Source: CAZSAK01 sp964605155 (GTDB lineage Bacteria; Pseudomonadota; Gammaproteobacteria; SZUA-140). Taken from it: DNA of 64,000 bases. Positions 8,841-17,399 of this stretch are shown one piece after another; position 1 is the first letter of the stretch, and each line of letters opens with the position of its first letter. The notes under the pieces are model-generated. The model saw only the letters and a program-made list of their open reading frames with translations, searched no databases and was not told the origin of the DNA. The position numbers were made by a program, and so were the translations under genes. Location of the stretch: assembly GCA_964605155.1 (NCBI GenBank), contig CAZSAK010000015.1:1-64000 (forward strand), given 5' to 3'.

Positions 8841-10211
8841 TTATGCGTTACTGACAGCAGCCCAGCTATCTGATTCTATATAACATCCGTCCTGATGTGA
8901 AAGATATTCCAGCAATTCAGGTTGAATCACGACATCGAGCACCATTTCACCGTTTGAGTCTATAGATTCGCGGTGAATGGTGCCACATCTGGATATTTCC
9001 GTCCGTAATTCTGCCGCATGTGGCAGTATATGAATCCTGGTTGCAACTGGGCGCTTTAAATCAAACCGGTAATCATCCTGATGGCATCGGGCATCACTCT
9101 CGATTTCCCGGTCGGGAAATGTTGCTTGGAAATACTCTGTCAATGATTGCCGCAATAAATCTATTCCGGCACCACTGTGTGCCGATAGCCATACCCGTTT
9201 GGGCCTGCCGTATTCGTCACGATCTATGCGGGGCTTCGTATCAGGCACCATATCTATCTTGTTATAGATCTCTAACTGAGGTATTGAATCGGCACCGATC
9301 TCCTTCAATACCTGATTCACCTGCTCACTACATGCATGATGGTTTTCGTCCTGCGCCTCGATAACGTGAAGTAACAGATGCGCCGCTTCTGTTTCCTCCA
9401 GTGTGGCGCGAAAGGCCGCAACGAGGTTATGCGGCAAATGACGTATAAAACCCACGGTATCCGCCAGGACGACCGTTCCGACGCCCGGCAACTCCAGTCG
9501 TCTCAATGTCGGATCAAGGGTTGCAAAAAGTTGATCAGCGGCATAGACATTCGCCTTTGTCAGACGATTGAACAAGGTCGACTTGCCGGTATTGGTATAT
9601 CCGACCAGGGATATAGTCTTGACTTCGGCCTTGCGACGGGACTTACGGTGCAGGTCACGTTGCCTGCGCACCTTGTCCAGTCGCTTGTTGAGGTTTTTGA
9701 TGCGCGCGCCGATCAAACGGCGGTCGGTTTCCAGCTGTGTTTCACCCGGTCCGCGTAGTCCGATGCCACCTTTCTGCCTCTCGAGGTGTGTCCATCCCCG
9801 CACCAGTCGGGTGGAAAGATACTTGAGTTGCGCAAGTTCGACCTGCAGTTTTCCTTCATAGGATCTTGCACGCTGGGCGAAAATATCCAGGATCAATCGT
9901 GTCCGGTCTATGACCCGGCATTTGAGAAATTGCTCGAGATTGCGTTCCTGTCCTGGTGATAATGTATGATTGAATAAAACGACCTGGGCCTGTTTTTCAT
10001 GAATTGCCGCCAGAATTTCCTCGAGCTTGCCGGATCCGACGAAATATTTTGGATCAGGGGCCTTGCGCACGCCCTTGATAATGGAGACCGTTTTAACATC
10101 GGCCGAAAGTGACAGGTCACGAAACTCCTCAAGACTCTCCTCGGTGCCTTTAATGCGAAAATCTATATGAACAAGTACCGCCCTTGTTCCACTCTGCGGC
10201 CTTTCAAACAA
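8841..10211 (-). CDS. hflX: Ribosome-associated GTPase HflX
   Basis: A GTPase that splits stalled or heat-damaged 70S ribosomes. The 456 aa carry the N-terminal HflX domain with its Gly-rich linker (KGGIGLRGPGETQLETDRR, about residues 138-156), then G1 GYTNTGKST (about 201-209), G3 DTVGF (about 247) and G4 NKID (about 312). The C-terminal extension after the G domain is usual for proteobacterial HflX. It lies 26 nt downstream of hfq, as in most gammaproteobacteria. Confidence 0.97.
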   Translation of the reverse strand: MFERPQSGTRAVLVHIDFRIKGTEESLEEFRDLSLSADVKTVSIIKGVRKAPDPKYFVGSGKLEEILAAIHEKQAQVVLFNHTLSPGQERNLEQFLKCRVIDRTRLILDIFAQRARSYEGKLQVELAQLKYLSTRLVRGWTHLERQKGGIGLRGPGETQLETDRRLIGARIKNLNKRLDKVRRQRDLHRKSRRKAEVKTISLVGYTNTGKSTLFNRLTKANVYAADQLFATLDPTLRRLELPGVGTVVLADTVGFIRHLPHNLVAAFRATLEETEAAHLLLHVIEAQDENHHACSEQVNQVLKEIGADSIPQLEIYNKIDMVPDTKPRIDRDEYGRPKRVWLSAHSGAGIDLLRQSLTEYFQATFPDREIESDARCHQDDYRFDLKRPVATRIHILPHAAELRTEISRCGTIHRESIDSNGEMVLDVVIQPELLEYLSHQDGCYIESDSWAAVSNA

Positions 10212-10237
10212 ATTTACATCCTATGGAAATGGGACAC

Positions 10238-10489
10238 CTATGCTTCACTTGCGCTCGATTGTATTTCTTCCGTCATGGAAGTCTTTATGTTACGTGCCGG
10301 CACAATCGTTGATATGGCGTGTTTATACACCATTTGATTTACCGAGTTTTTGAGCAGTACGACGAATTGATCAAATGATTCGACCTGACCTTGCAATTTG
10401 ATACCGTTCACCAGATAGATCGAAACGGGTATGCGCTCCTTGCGTAATGCATTCAAAAAAGGATCTTGTAAACTTTGCCCTTTTGCCAT
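10238..10489 (-). CDS. hfq: RNA chaperone Hfq
   Basis: An Sm-like hexameric RNA chaperone that pairs small RNAs with mRNAs. The 83 aa begin MAKGQSLQDPFLNALRKERI and contain Sm1 (VSIYLVNGIKLQGQVESFD) and Sm2 with the YKHAIST motif at residues about 55-61. The acidic, Ser-rich tail is short, closer to Pseudomonas (82 aa) than to E. coli (102 aa). A GGAAGGAG ribosome site precedes the ATG by 8 nt. Its presence is relevant to the candidate small RNA at 37800. Confidence 0.99.
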   Translation of the reverse strand: MAKGQSLQDPFLNALRKERIPVSIYLVNGIKLQGQVESFDQFVVLLKNSVNQMVYKHAISTIVPARNIKTSMTEEIQSSASEA

Positions 10490-10627
10490 TTTTTATTCTC
10501 CTTCCAGTATGGGCCGATTTGACACCATCCTGTATTTATTATTAACGTCAGTCGGTTACCGCCAGCCAGACTCTTTCCCTATCCCTGAGAGCCGAATTGT
10601 AACACTATAATAGATAATCCATAACGG

Positions 10628-11572
10628 TCATATTTGATCAATTGTAGCATTCGTAACAGTTTTCAATAGCTTATTAATTATATTTTTATCCGAAGCATCA
10701 TGACGGACACCGTCTTTTCCTGATCTCAGCCATGTCAATTGCCTTTTGGCAAGCTGACGAGTGGCATAGATTCCCTTCCTAACTGCTTCATCGTACTCAA
10801 TTTTGCCTTCCAGATAGTGCCACAACTGGCGATAACCAACACAACGTATCGATGGCAGGTCCAAATTCAGATCCCCCCTATCACGTAACGCCTCAACCTC
10901 CTCTAGGAAACCGGATTCCATCATGTCATAAAACCGTCGCTCGATATTACGATGGAGAGACTCCCGTTCATCCGGGATGATGGTTAACTTGATTATCTGA
11001 AACGGCAAGGATTCACATTGACCTCGATTGATCAGGTTTGTCAGTGTCTCGCCTGTCAATTCATAGACTTCAAGGGCGCGCTGGATACGTTGAGGATCAT
11101 TGGGATGTATGCGGTTCGCGGCAACTGGATCGATAACCTTGAGGCGATCATGTAATGCCGCCCAACCATTACACTGCGCCTCGTATTCTAGCTTATCTCT
11201 GATCGCTTGATTGGCATGGGGCAGATTTGACAGACCCTTTTCCAAGGCACTGAAATAGAGCATCGTCCCACCGACAAGCAGAGGCATGCGCCTACGTTTG
11301 CGTATCTCATCGATCTCACGCAAAGCATCTTCCCGGAACTGCGCAACGGAGTAACTTTCGGAAGGATCCCGAATATCGATCAGGCGGTGCGGTATCTTCC
11401 CTAGCGTCTCCGCATCAGGCTTGGCGGTGCCAATATCCATGCCTCGATAGATCATCGCCGAATCTACACTGATGATCTCACTGGGAAGATGCTCCGTGAG
11501 CCTTAGCGCAATGTCTGTCTTTCCCGATGCGGTGGGCCCCATGAGAAAGATTACAGGGGGAAACGTCTTCAT
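10628..11572 (-). CDS. miaA: tRNA dimethylallyltransferase MiaA
   Basis: Adds the dimethylallyl group to A37 of tRNAs reading UNN codons. The 314 aa begin MKTFPPVIFLMGPTASGKTD with the P-loop at residues 11-18. DSAMIYRGMDIGTAKP supplies the catalytic Asp region, LLVGGTMLY follows, and the tail IYATRQLAKRQLTWLRS is the family's tRNA-binding helix. The ATG at 11572 is preferred over a TTG at 11617 that adds 15 residues of no family resemblance. It is the first gene of the hfq/hfl cluster; mutL, often just upstream, is absent here. Confidence 0.97.
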   Translation of the reverse strand: MKTFPPVIFLMGPTASGKTDIALRLTEHLPSEIISVDSAMIYRGMDIGTAKPDAETLGKIPHRLIDIRDPSESYSVAQFREDALREIDEIRKRRRMPLLVGGTMLYFSALEKGLSNLPHANQAIRDKLEYEAQCNGWAALHDRLKVIDPVAANRIHPNDPQRIQRALEVYELTGETLTNLINRGQCESLPFQIIKLTIIPDERESLHRNIERRFYDMMESGFLEEVEALRDRGDLNLDLPSIRCVGYRQLWHYLEGKIEYDEAVRKGIYATRQLAKRQLTWLRSGKDGVRHDASDKNIINKLLKTVTNATIDQI

Positions 11573-11987
11573 GAGTCTGAATAAATATATATCGTCTTTT
11601 TTACAACGAGGTGACAATATTATTTATTATATAGGAGGGAGATATAAATTGCCTTTCAACAACATCTGGCAAGTGACTCCAGCCGTACTTATTCAATCAT
11701 TCATCAGTGGAGACGTCATCCGCCGGACAAAGAGGCGAAATGGTTTGTGATTGGTCATTCTGGAATGATATATGGTTCGAGATAAGCCGCCGCATTAATC
11801 TAACACTTGCAACTTCCCAGTTATACAAGATTCCAAAGTGTAGTGAGTGAGATTGAATCATGACAGCTATGGTCCCCATGCGTTACTCTACTGCCCTTTC
11901 TTTTTTGAACAGCCTTGGCAATCTAGCTGTTGGATCAAACACTAGGTACAACTCAATCCGAGTTGCCAGAGATAAAAGAATATTCGA
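11573..11987. other. Intergenic region between miaA and the lipoprotein gene, no gene seen
   Basis: About 415 bp of AT-rich DNA with many stops in all frames. A strong ribosome-site-like GGAGGGAG occurs at about 11634 on the plus strand without a usable reading frame behind it. The promoter of the miaA cluster is expected here, but no convincing -35/-10 pair was picked out. Confidence 0.4.
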
Positions 11988-12896
11988 TTAATACACCATG
12001 CCGGGCTGCCAACCGCCACGCCCCATAAAAGCAGAAGCAAGTCGATAAGAGGCCCTGTTAATCGCATCGTATCTCATCGACGCAAATATTGTATCGGTCT
12101 GGTAATACAGATCACCATGATATCCAGCGGAGTTATTGTTTTTGGCAGAAGCGTTCGCAACGGCCTGCTGCGATTGCGAATTACTGTTGTTAACAACGAC
12201 ATTAATGACAGTCTGGCCATTATCCTTGTTGACATGTCGGTGGTGATTGTCCATTTGTGTTGGGTTATGACTGACTGCGGCCCTTTGCTTTTCATCTTCC
12301 CACCCGTGTCTGGGAGGATACTCATTTGACCCGGAATACGCGAGTGGTTGCCATATATAATTTCTGCTGTTGCCGTGGGCCTTGTCAATCCATAACAGTT
12401 GGCCCGATGTTGCATCTATCACCTTGATTGAGGCTGTGATCGTTACATCTCTCTTTATATAGTATCCCCACTCATATTCTTCACTCTTCCTGTCGATTTT
12501 TTTTCTCCTGGGCTGGTCTTCGGAAATCGTTTCGGAGTACGAGGTGACAGAACCACTCAGAATAAGATCATTATGAAACTGTTTCGCCAACATGTCTCTC
12601 TTCTGTTCATCCGATCCATCAAAATCTGCGTAGTGATACCGGGTGACAAAATCATTAACCTCCATACTTGGTATAACGGTTACCGCGTTGAGCGCAAGTA
12701 CCCTCTCGAGGACGCCGTCTTCCATCTCCTGAGCGAGACCCGCATCCTGAGAAAGATTACGGAAAGGCAGGACCACCATGGAATCATATCCATAGAGATT
12801 GAATGCTGGTGGTTGCGGTGTCATTGCACAACCGGAAAGCACCATCAATAGCATGCAGCAACTATATTTTACAAGATCAGCTCGAATTTTGTTCAT
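11988..12896 (-). CDS. Outer-membrane-type lipoprotein of unknown function
   Basis: A 302-aa protein with a basic start, a hydrophobic segment and the lipobox LSGC at Cys23; Ala follows the Cys, so Lol-dependent outer-membrane sorting is likely. After it comes YDSMVVLPFRNLSQDAGLA, an opening like that of CsgG/TolB-N-like and DUF799-type lipoproteins that assemble at the outer membrane. Then comes an alpha/beta domain with IKVIDATSGQLLWIDKAHG, and an Asn/Gln/Ser-rich stretch at about residues 210-265 (VVVNNSNSQSQQAV). The frame is open to 12959, but the signal peptide fixes the ATG at 12896. It has no obvious operon partner, and I do not recognise a precise family. Confidence 0.75.
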   Translation of the reverse strand: MNKIRADLVKYSCCMLLMVLSGCAMTPQPPAFNLYGYDSMVVLPFRNLSQDAGLAQEMEDGVLERVLALNAVTVIPSMEVNDFVTRYHYADFDGSDEQKRDMLAKQFHNDLILSGSVTSYSETISEDQPRRKKIDRKSEEYEWGYYIKRDVTITASIKVIDATSGQLLWIDKAHGNSRNYIWQPLAYSGSNEYPPRHGWEDEKQRAAVSHNPTQMDNHHRHVNKDNGQTVINVVVNNSNSQSQQAVANASAKNNNSAGYHGDLYYQTDTIFASMRYDAINRASYRLASAFMGRGGWQPGMVY

Positions 12897-13083
12897 TTGG
12901 GGATACCAATATCTGTTGATCAATAGTGACTGTCTTGATGTCGGCCTCACAAGAGTCAACTTTAATTGAGCGGTTGATTATAAAAATATATAAGAACTAT
13001 GTAGTTATATTGAAGAGGAGGAATATTGAGGAGCGACGATACGTTACGCACCTGAATGGATGCGTGTGACTTTACAGAATCTC

Positions 13084-13175
13084 AAATCCACAACGTGCCA
13101 TGGATTTGATGCAAGCCATCCGTTGCATCTTCGCCACTACCTGAATACGAGGTCGCAACGCTATGATATAGCGTT
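13084..13175 (+). promoter_or_regulatory. Three consecutive inverted repeats upstream of the sucrose-phosphate-synthase-like gene
   Basis: AAATCCA (13084-13090) pairs with TGGATTT (13101-13107). GATGCAA (13108-13114), directly abutting it, pairs with TTGCATC (13123-13129). A third, tighter palindrome AACGCTAT-GAT-ATAGCGTT occupies 13157-13175, with 8-bp perfect arms and a 3-nt centre, about 50 bp before the start codon. The first two could be RNA hairpins or a terminator lacking a T-run. The third looks like an operator for a dimeric repressor. None is assigned to a known regulator. Confidence 0.45.
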
Positions 13176-13224
13176 CAAAACACAGACTGTGGCATAGTAG
13201 TCCCAAAAGTAATACAAACGTACG

Positions 13225-14724
13225 ATGCACATTGCTTTCTTAAACATCCAAGGGAACTTTGATCCAGAGGATCGCTACTGGACAGCTCATCCGGATTTCG
13301 GTGGCCAGCTCGTCTATGTCAAGGAAGTCTCACTCGCCCTGGGCCGCATGGGCCATCATGTCGACATCGTCACACGTCGCATCAAGGATCGGGAATGGCC
13401 GGGATTCGATGCCGACATCGAGGAGTATCCGGGCGAACCCAATGTGCGCATTGTTCGCCTGCCTTGCGGTGGTGATCGTTTCTTGCGAAAGCAGGATCTA
13501 TGGCCGTATATCGGGCCTGAATGGGTACCGAATCTAATCAAGTTCTATCTCCGTGAGGGTCGGCAGCCGTCAACGGCGACATCCCATTACGGAGATGCAG
13601 GGTTGGCGGCGGCCATTTGGCAACAACAGGGAGGACCACCATATACCTTCACTGCGCACTCGCTCGGCGCCCAGAAGCTGGAACGCCTGCTGGTCTATAA
13701 CCACGTCGATATCGAAACTCTGGACAGGGAATTGTATTTCGCGCGCCGCATTGCCGCCGAGCGGGTCGCGATGAATCACGCGTCACGCGTTATCACCTCC
13801 ACCCGGCAGGAGCGGCACGAACAATACGGTCATCTTGCCTACCAGAATGCAGTCGATACTACTGACACCGACCATTTCGCCGTTATCCCGCCTGGTGTGA
13901 ACCTGCATATCTTCGATGCAAAGATCCATGGCCCGGACGATGAGCGAATTGCTACCCGCCTAGAACAGGTCGTGTCACGTGATATTCTGGAAGAGCGTTG
14001 TGGGCTGCCGTTCGTCATCTGCTCAAGCCGGCTCGAAGCCAAGAAGAACCATGTTGGCCTGGCGATGGCATTCGCCCACAGCGCAGAACTGCAGGCAGCG
14101 GCAAATCTACTGTTCGTGGTGCACGGTCTGGAGGACATCCACCACGGTATGAGTCTGTCGCAGGATGAGCAGCAGATCATGGACAAGATCGTAGCCACTT
14201 GCGAGGCCGCCAACCTCTGGGGCAAGGTGACAGGTTGCTCATTGGATAGCCAGAGCGAGTTGGCGGCCGCCTATCGTCACCTCGCGAAACGCCGGTCCGT
14301 CTTCGTTTTGCCCGCACTCTACGAACCGTTCGGTTTGGCCCCGCTGGAGGCGATTGCAGCCGGACTACCCGCGTGCGTCACCCGATGCGGTGGACCGAGC
14401 GAGTCCTTGTACAATGAAAGTACCAATACCGAATACGGCGTGCTCGTCGATCCCGCTGATCCAGGCGCTATCGCCACAGGATTGTTACGGCTTGTGGGTA
14501 CAGACAATGAATGGGAGCGATTTCATGACGCCGGCCGGCGGCGCGTATTGCAGGATTATACGTGGGAGGCAACCGCGAAAGGCTATATGAACACCCTGGA
14601 GGCGATCGCAAGACACCCGGCAAAGAAGGAATCCGGCTTGATTCCGATCCCTGACTACTTCATCACCCCCGGGCCAGATAGAGATGTCAGTATCGATATA
14701 CTAAGAGGTATTGTCTCACCTTAA
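13225..14724 (+). CDS. Sucrose-phosphate-synthase-like glycosyltransferase (GT4)
   Basis: A 499-aa retaining glycosyltransferase very close in layout to bacterial sucrose-phosphate synthase of the Halothermothrix type. It begins FLNIQGNFDPEDRYW and HPDFGGQLVYVKEVSLALG (glycine-rich acceptor-side loop), then RRIKDREWP, TAHSLGAQKLERL, and the GT-B C-domain with SSRLEAKKNH and the E-x7-E donor-site motif EPFGLAPLEA near residue 370; it ends with IPDYFITPGPD. The likely reaction is UDP-glucose plus fructose-6-phosphate to sucrose-6-phosphate, as a compatible solute; the related mannosylfructose-phosphate synthase is the main alternative. No phosphatase domain or neighbour is present. It is the only plus-strand gene among minus-strand neighbours, and its codons look more GC-rich, suggesting acquisition. 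No good ribosome site precedes the ATG. Confidence 0.87.
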   Translation: MHIAFLNIQGNFDPEDRYWTAHPDFGGQLVYVKEVSLALGRMGHHVDIVTRRIKDREWPGFDADIEEYPGEPNVRIVRLPCGGDRFLRKQDLWPYIGPEWVPNLIKFYLREGRQPSTATSHYGDAGLAAAIWQQQGGPPYTFTAHSLGAQKLERLLVYNHVDIETLDRELYFARRIAAERVAMNHASRVITSTRQERHEQYGHLAYQNAVDTTDTDHFAVIPPGVNLHIFDAKIHGPDDERIATRLEQVVSRDILEERCGLPFVICSSRLEAKKNHVGLAMAFAHSAELQAAANLLFVVHGLEDIHHGMSLSQDEQQIMDKIVATCEAANLWGKVTGCSLDSQSELAAAYRHLAKRRSVFVLPALYEPFGLAPLEAIAAGLPACVTRCGGPSESLYNESTNTEYGVLVDPADPGAIATGLLRLVGTDNEWERFHDAGRRRVLQDYTWEATAKGYMNTLEAIARHPAKKESGLIPIPDYFITPGPDRDVSIDILRGIVSP

Positions 14725-14754
14725 GCCGCAGATCTATCCCCTCAAGCAGTAAGT

Positions 14755-14788
14755 ACCCGGATACTCCGGGTCGGTTCATCTTATTTTG
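14755..14788 (+). terminator. Possible terminator after the glycosyltransferase gene
   Basis: ACCCGGA-TAC-TCCGGGT forms a GC-rich 7-bp stem with a 3-nt loop at 14755-14771, about 30 bp after the stop. The following tract (CGGTTCATCTTATTTTG) is only moderately T-rich, so efficiency is uncertain. Confidence 0.45.
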
Positions 14789-14947
14789 TTCTACCCTCAC
14801 TCAAAATGTCCATGGGTTCGAACACCACCATAATTGAAATTCAATGCAACCTTCTGTTGATTAAGAGGGAGGTCCTCAATCGACACATCCCTGTGCCTGA
14901 CCTGCTGGCGCCAGCTCTCGTGACGTGTGAATCGGCCCTTTATATAT

Positions 14948-15035
14948 TGGCGGAGAGGGAGGGATTCGAACCCCCGGACGGTTGCCCGTCAACGGTTTTC
15001 AAGACCGCCGCTTTCGACCACTCAGCCACCTCTCC
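14948..15035 (-). tRNA. tRNA-Ser(TGA)
   Basis: An 88-nt class II tRNA on the minus strand. The acceptor GGAGAGG pairs with CCTCTCC, followed by G and encoded CCA. The anticodon stem GCGGT/ACCGT encloses CTTGAAA, giving anticodon TGA. The long variable arm and the T-arm GGGTTCGAATCCC are clear. Confidence 0.97.
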
Positions 15036-15219
15036 GGATCTCACTAGGCAATGATTTTAAGGACGTGATTTTACATGAAAAATCATGAGTTGAAAGCAAA
15101 AGACCATATATGGTTAAGGGTTTTCTGTAATATGGAATTTTAGGTCAATTAACTTGTCTTATAGGTAGTGAATTCATATATTAGATAACAACACTCATAT
15201 TGGAGGTCCAGATAAAACA

Positions 15220-15888
15220 ATGAATCAATATCAACAGACTATTACCAGAACATCCAGTTCAGTACTAGCCGCTAATAAACTGATTCGCAATACCTATACC
15301 CTGTTGTCACTGACACTGCTGTTCAGTGCAGCAACTGCAGGGTTAGCCGTTGCATTGAATCTTCCCCCGTTCGGACCGATTATCACCCTCGTCGGTTATT
15401 TCGGCCTGTTGTTTTTGACTACCAAACTGCGTAACAGTATGTGGGGCCTGGTATCCGTTTTTGCACTAACCGGCTTTATGGGGTTGACGCTGGGTCCGAT
15501 CATCAGTCTGTATCTGGGCCTTCCTAACGGTGGACAGCTGGTAATGACCGCCATGGGTGGCACCGGCGCAATATTCCTCGGCCTGTCAGCCTACGCATTG
15601 ACGACCCGTAAGGACTTCAGTTTCCTCGGCGGTTTTCTGATGGTCGGCATTATGGTGGCCTTTCTGGTCATGCTGGCCGCCGTTATCTTCTCCATGCCGA
15701 TGGTATCGCTGGCGATGTCTGCGATGTTTGTCCTGCTGATGTCGGGTTTCATCCTGTATCAAACCAGCCAGCTGGTGCATGGTGGTGAAACCAACTACAT
15801 CATGGCAACCATCGGATTATATGTCAGCATATACAACCTGTTCCTGAGCCTGTTGCAGTTACTCTCAGCGTTCAGCGGCAGAAACTGA
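15220..15888 (+). CDS. yccA: Bax inhibitor-1/YccA family inner-membrane protein
   Basis: A 222-aa polytopic protein with about seven hydrophobic helices and the family features LIRNTYTLLSLTLLFSA near the start and GGETNYIMATIGLYVSIYNL near the end. In E. coli YccA is an FtsH substrate and modulator that works with HflKC, whose genes lie earlier in this window. A GGAGGT ribosome site stands 11 nt before the ATG. The gene is followed by a strong shared terminator. Confidence 0.93.
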   Translation: MNQYQQTITRTSSSVLAANKLIRNTYTLLSLTLLFSAATAGLAVALNLPPFGPIITLVGYFGLLFLTTKLRNSMWGLVSVFALTGFMGLTLGPIISLYLGLPNGGQLVMTAMGGTGAIFLGLSAYALTTRKDFSFLGGFLMVGIMVAFLVMLAAVIFSMPMVSLAMSAMFVLLMSGFILYQTSQLVHGGETNYIMATIGLYVSIYNLFLSLLQLLSAFSGRN

Positions 15889-15929
15889 TTGTGTAGAGAA
15901 GTTACTCAAAAACTCCGATTGAAATTCAC

Positions 15930-15958
15930 AGGCCCCGCAGCGCGGGGCCTTTTGTTTT
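15930..15958 (+). terminator. Strong intrinsic terminator after yccA
   Basis: AGGCCCCGC-AGC-GCGGGGCCT forms a near-perfect GC-rich hairpin followed by TTTTGTTTT. The last bases touch the cysG stop codon, so the two genes converge on this structure. The minus-strand side lacks a T-run, so it mainly serves yccA. Confidence 0.9.
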
Positions 15959-17363
15959 AGAACACTTGCGTGCCAGCGAGTGGAGTAAACCAGCTGAGGC
16001 TTTCCTGCAACCTGACAACCTCACCTACGATCACCAGGGTAGGCGCATGGACTTCCATTACATGGACCATTCCGGGTAAGGTCTCGACAGTACCGACAAT
16101 CACCCGCTGAGCCGGCATCGTCCCCTGCTCGACGAGCGCGGCCGGCATGGTAGATGGCATCCCGTGCGAGATCAGCTCGCGGCAGATATGCTCCAGACCC
16201 AGGGTACCCATATAGACCACTATGGTCTGTTGCGGCTGCACCAGCTTGACCCAATCGAGATCCGGAATCCCTTCTCTGGAATGTCCGGTAACAAACAGTA
16301 CCGATTGCGCGTAGTCACGATGAGTCAATGGAATGCCTGCATAACTTGCACAACCGGAAGCGGCCGTTATACCCGGGACAATCTGGAACGGGATCTTTTG
16401 CTCCGCAAGTGTGGCAATCTCCTCACCACCACGACCGAAGATAAACGGATCACCCCCCTTGAGACGTAATACACGCTTGCCGTCTTTGGCCAATCGTACC
16501 AGCGTCCGGTTGATCTCTTCCTGGCGCACGGTATGGTAGGCGCGTTTCTTGCCGACGTAGATCCTCTCCGCCTCACGCCTGACAAGATCCAGTATCCCGG
16601 GGGTCACCAGACGATCATAGAGAACGACGTCCGCCTGTTGCATCAGGCGCAGGGCACGAAAGGTCAGTAAATCAGGGTCACCGGGACCTGCACCCACCAG
16701 ATAAACCTCGCCGATGGAGATAATCTGCCGATCATCTGCTTCAAGCGCCTGTTTAATAGCCTCCCTTGCCTGTGTTTCACGACCGCTTAATATCATCTCT
16801 GCAACAGGCCCTTGTAGAATCCTTTCCCAGAAGTGCCGCCGCATGCCGGTCTTCGGCAATCTCTTCTTGACCTCGCCCCGAAACCCGGCCACCAGTTTCG
16901 CCAATCGGCCATATCCGGCGGGTATGAACGTCTCCAGCCGTGCACGCAGCAGGCGCGCCAGTACCGGTGATGCACCGCCTGTAGATACCGCCACGATCAC
17001 CGGCGATCGGTCCACGATCGAGGGAAATACAAAACTGCACAGTTCGGGATGGTCGACGACATTGACAGGTATCTTGCGCCTGGACGCTTCATCATGTACT
17101 GCCTGATTAACGGCGATGTCATCCGTTGCCGCGATGACCAGTTCACACCTCTCCATGTCTGAGGGATCGAACTGACCAGGCCGGTATTCGATCTCGCTTG
17201 CGTCATGCATGGCCTGGAGTGTGGCGCACAATTCCGGGGCCACGACATTCACATGTCCCTCGGCACGTTGCAGCAGACTGACCTTGCGGGCGGCAACCTC
17301 CCCTCCCCCTATGACCAGGCAGTTGCGTCCTTTGATATTGATGAAAACAGGAAGAAAGTCCAC
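15957..17363 (-). CDS. cysG: Siroheme synthase CysG
   Basis: A fused enzyme making siroheme, the cofactor of sulfite and nitrite reductases, from uroporphyrinogen III. The N-terminal half has the NAD-binding loop VIGGGEVAARK (about residues 16-26) of precorrin-2 dehydrogenase/ferrochelatase. The C-terminal half is the SAM-dependent methyltransferase with YLVGAGPGDPDLLTFRA (about 218-234), RLKGGDPFIFGRGGEE (about 299-314) and TGHSREG. The 468 aa match the full-length fusion (E. coli 457). Adjacent to serS as in Pseudomonas. Confidence 0.97.
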   Translation of the reverse strand: MDFLPVFINIKGRNCLVIGGGEVAARKVSLLQRAEGHVNVVAPELCATLQAMHDASEIEYRPGQFDPSDMERCELVIAATDDIAVNQAVHDEASRRKIPVNVVDHPELCSFVFPSIVDRSPVIVAVSTGGASPVLARLLRARLETFIPAGYGRLAKLVAGFRGEVKKRLPKTGMRRHFWERILQGPVAEMILSGRETQAREAIKQALEADDRQIISIGEVYLVGAGPGDPDLLTFRALRLMQQADVVLYDRLVTPGILDLVRREAERIYVGKKRAYHTVRQEEINRTLVRLAKDGKRVLRLKGGDPFIFGRGGEEIATLAEQKIPFQIVPGITAASGCASYAGIPLTHRDYAQSVLFVTGHSREGIPDLDWVKLVQPQQTIVVYMGTLGLEHICRELISHGMPSTMPAALVEQGTMPAQRVIVGTVETLPGMVHVMEVHAPTLVIVGEVVRLQESLSWFTPLAGTQVF

Positions 17364-17399
17364 GGTGACTCCGTCCAGGATTATTTTCGCGGAAGAGGT

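Noticed and set aside
14806..15054. Open frame of 82 codons with EREGFEPPDG
   Set aside because: It is the reverse complement of tRNA-Ser; this phrase is a well-known false protein made by tRNA genes.
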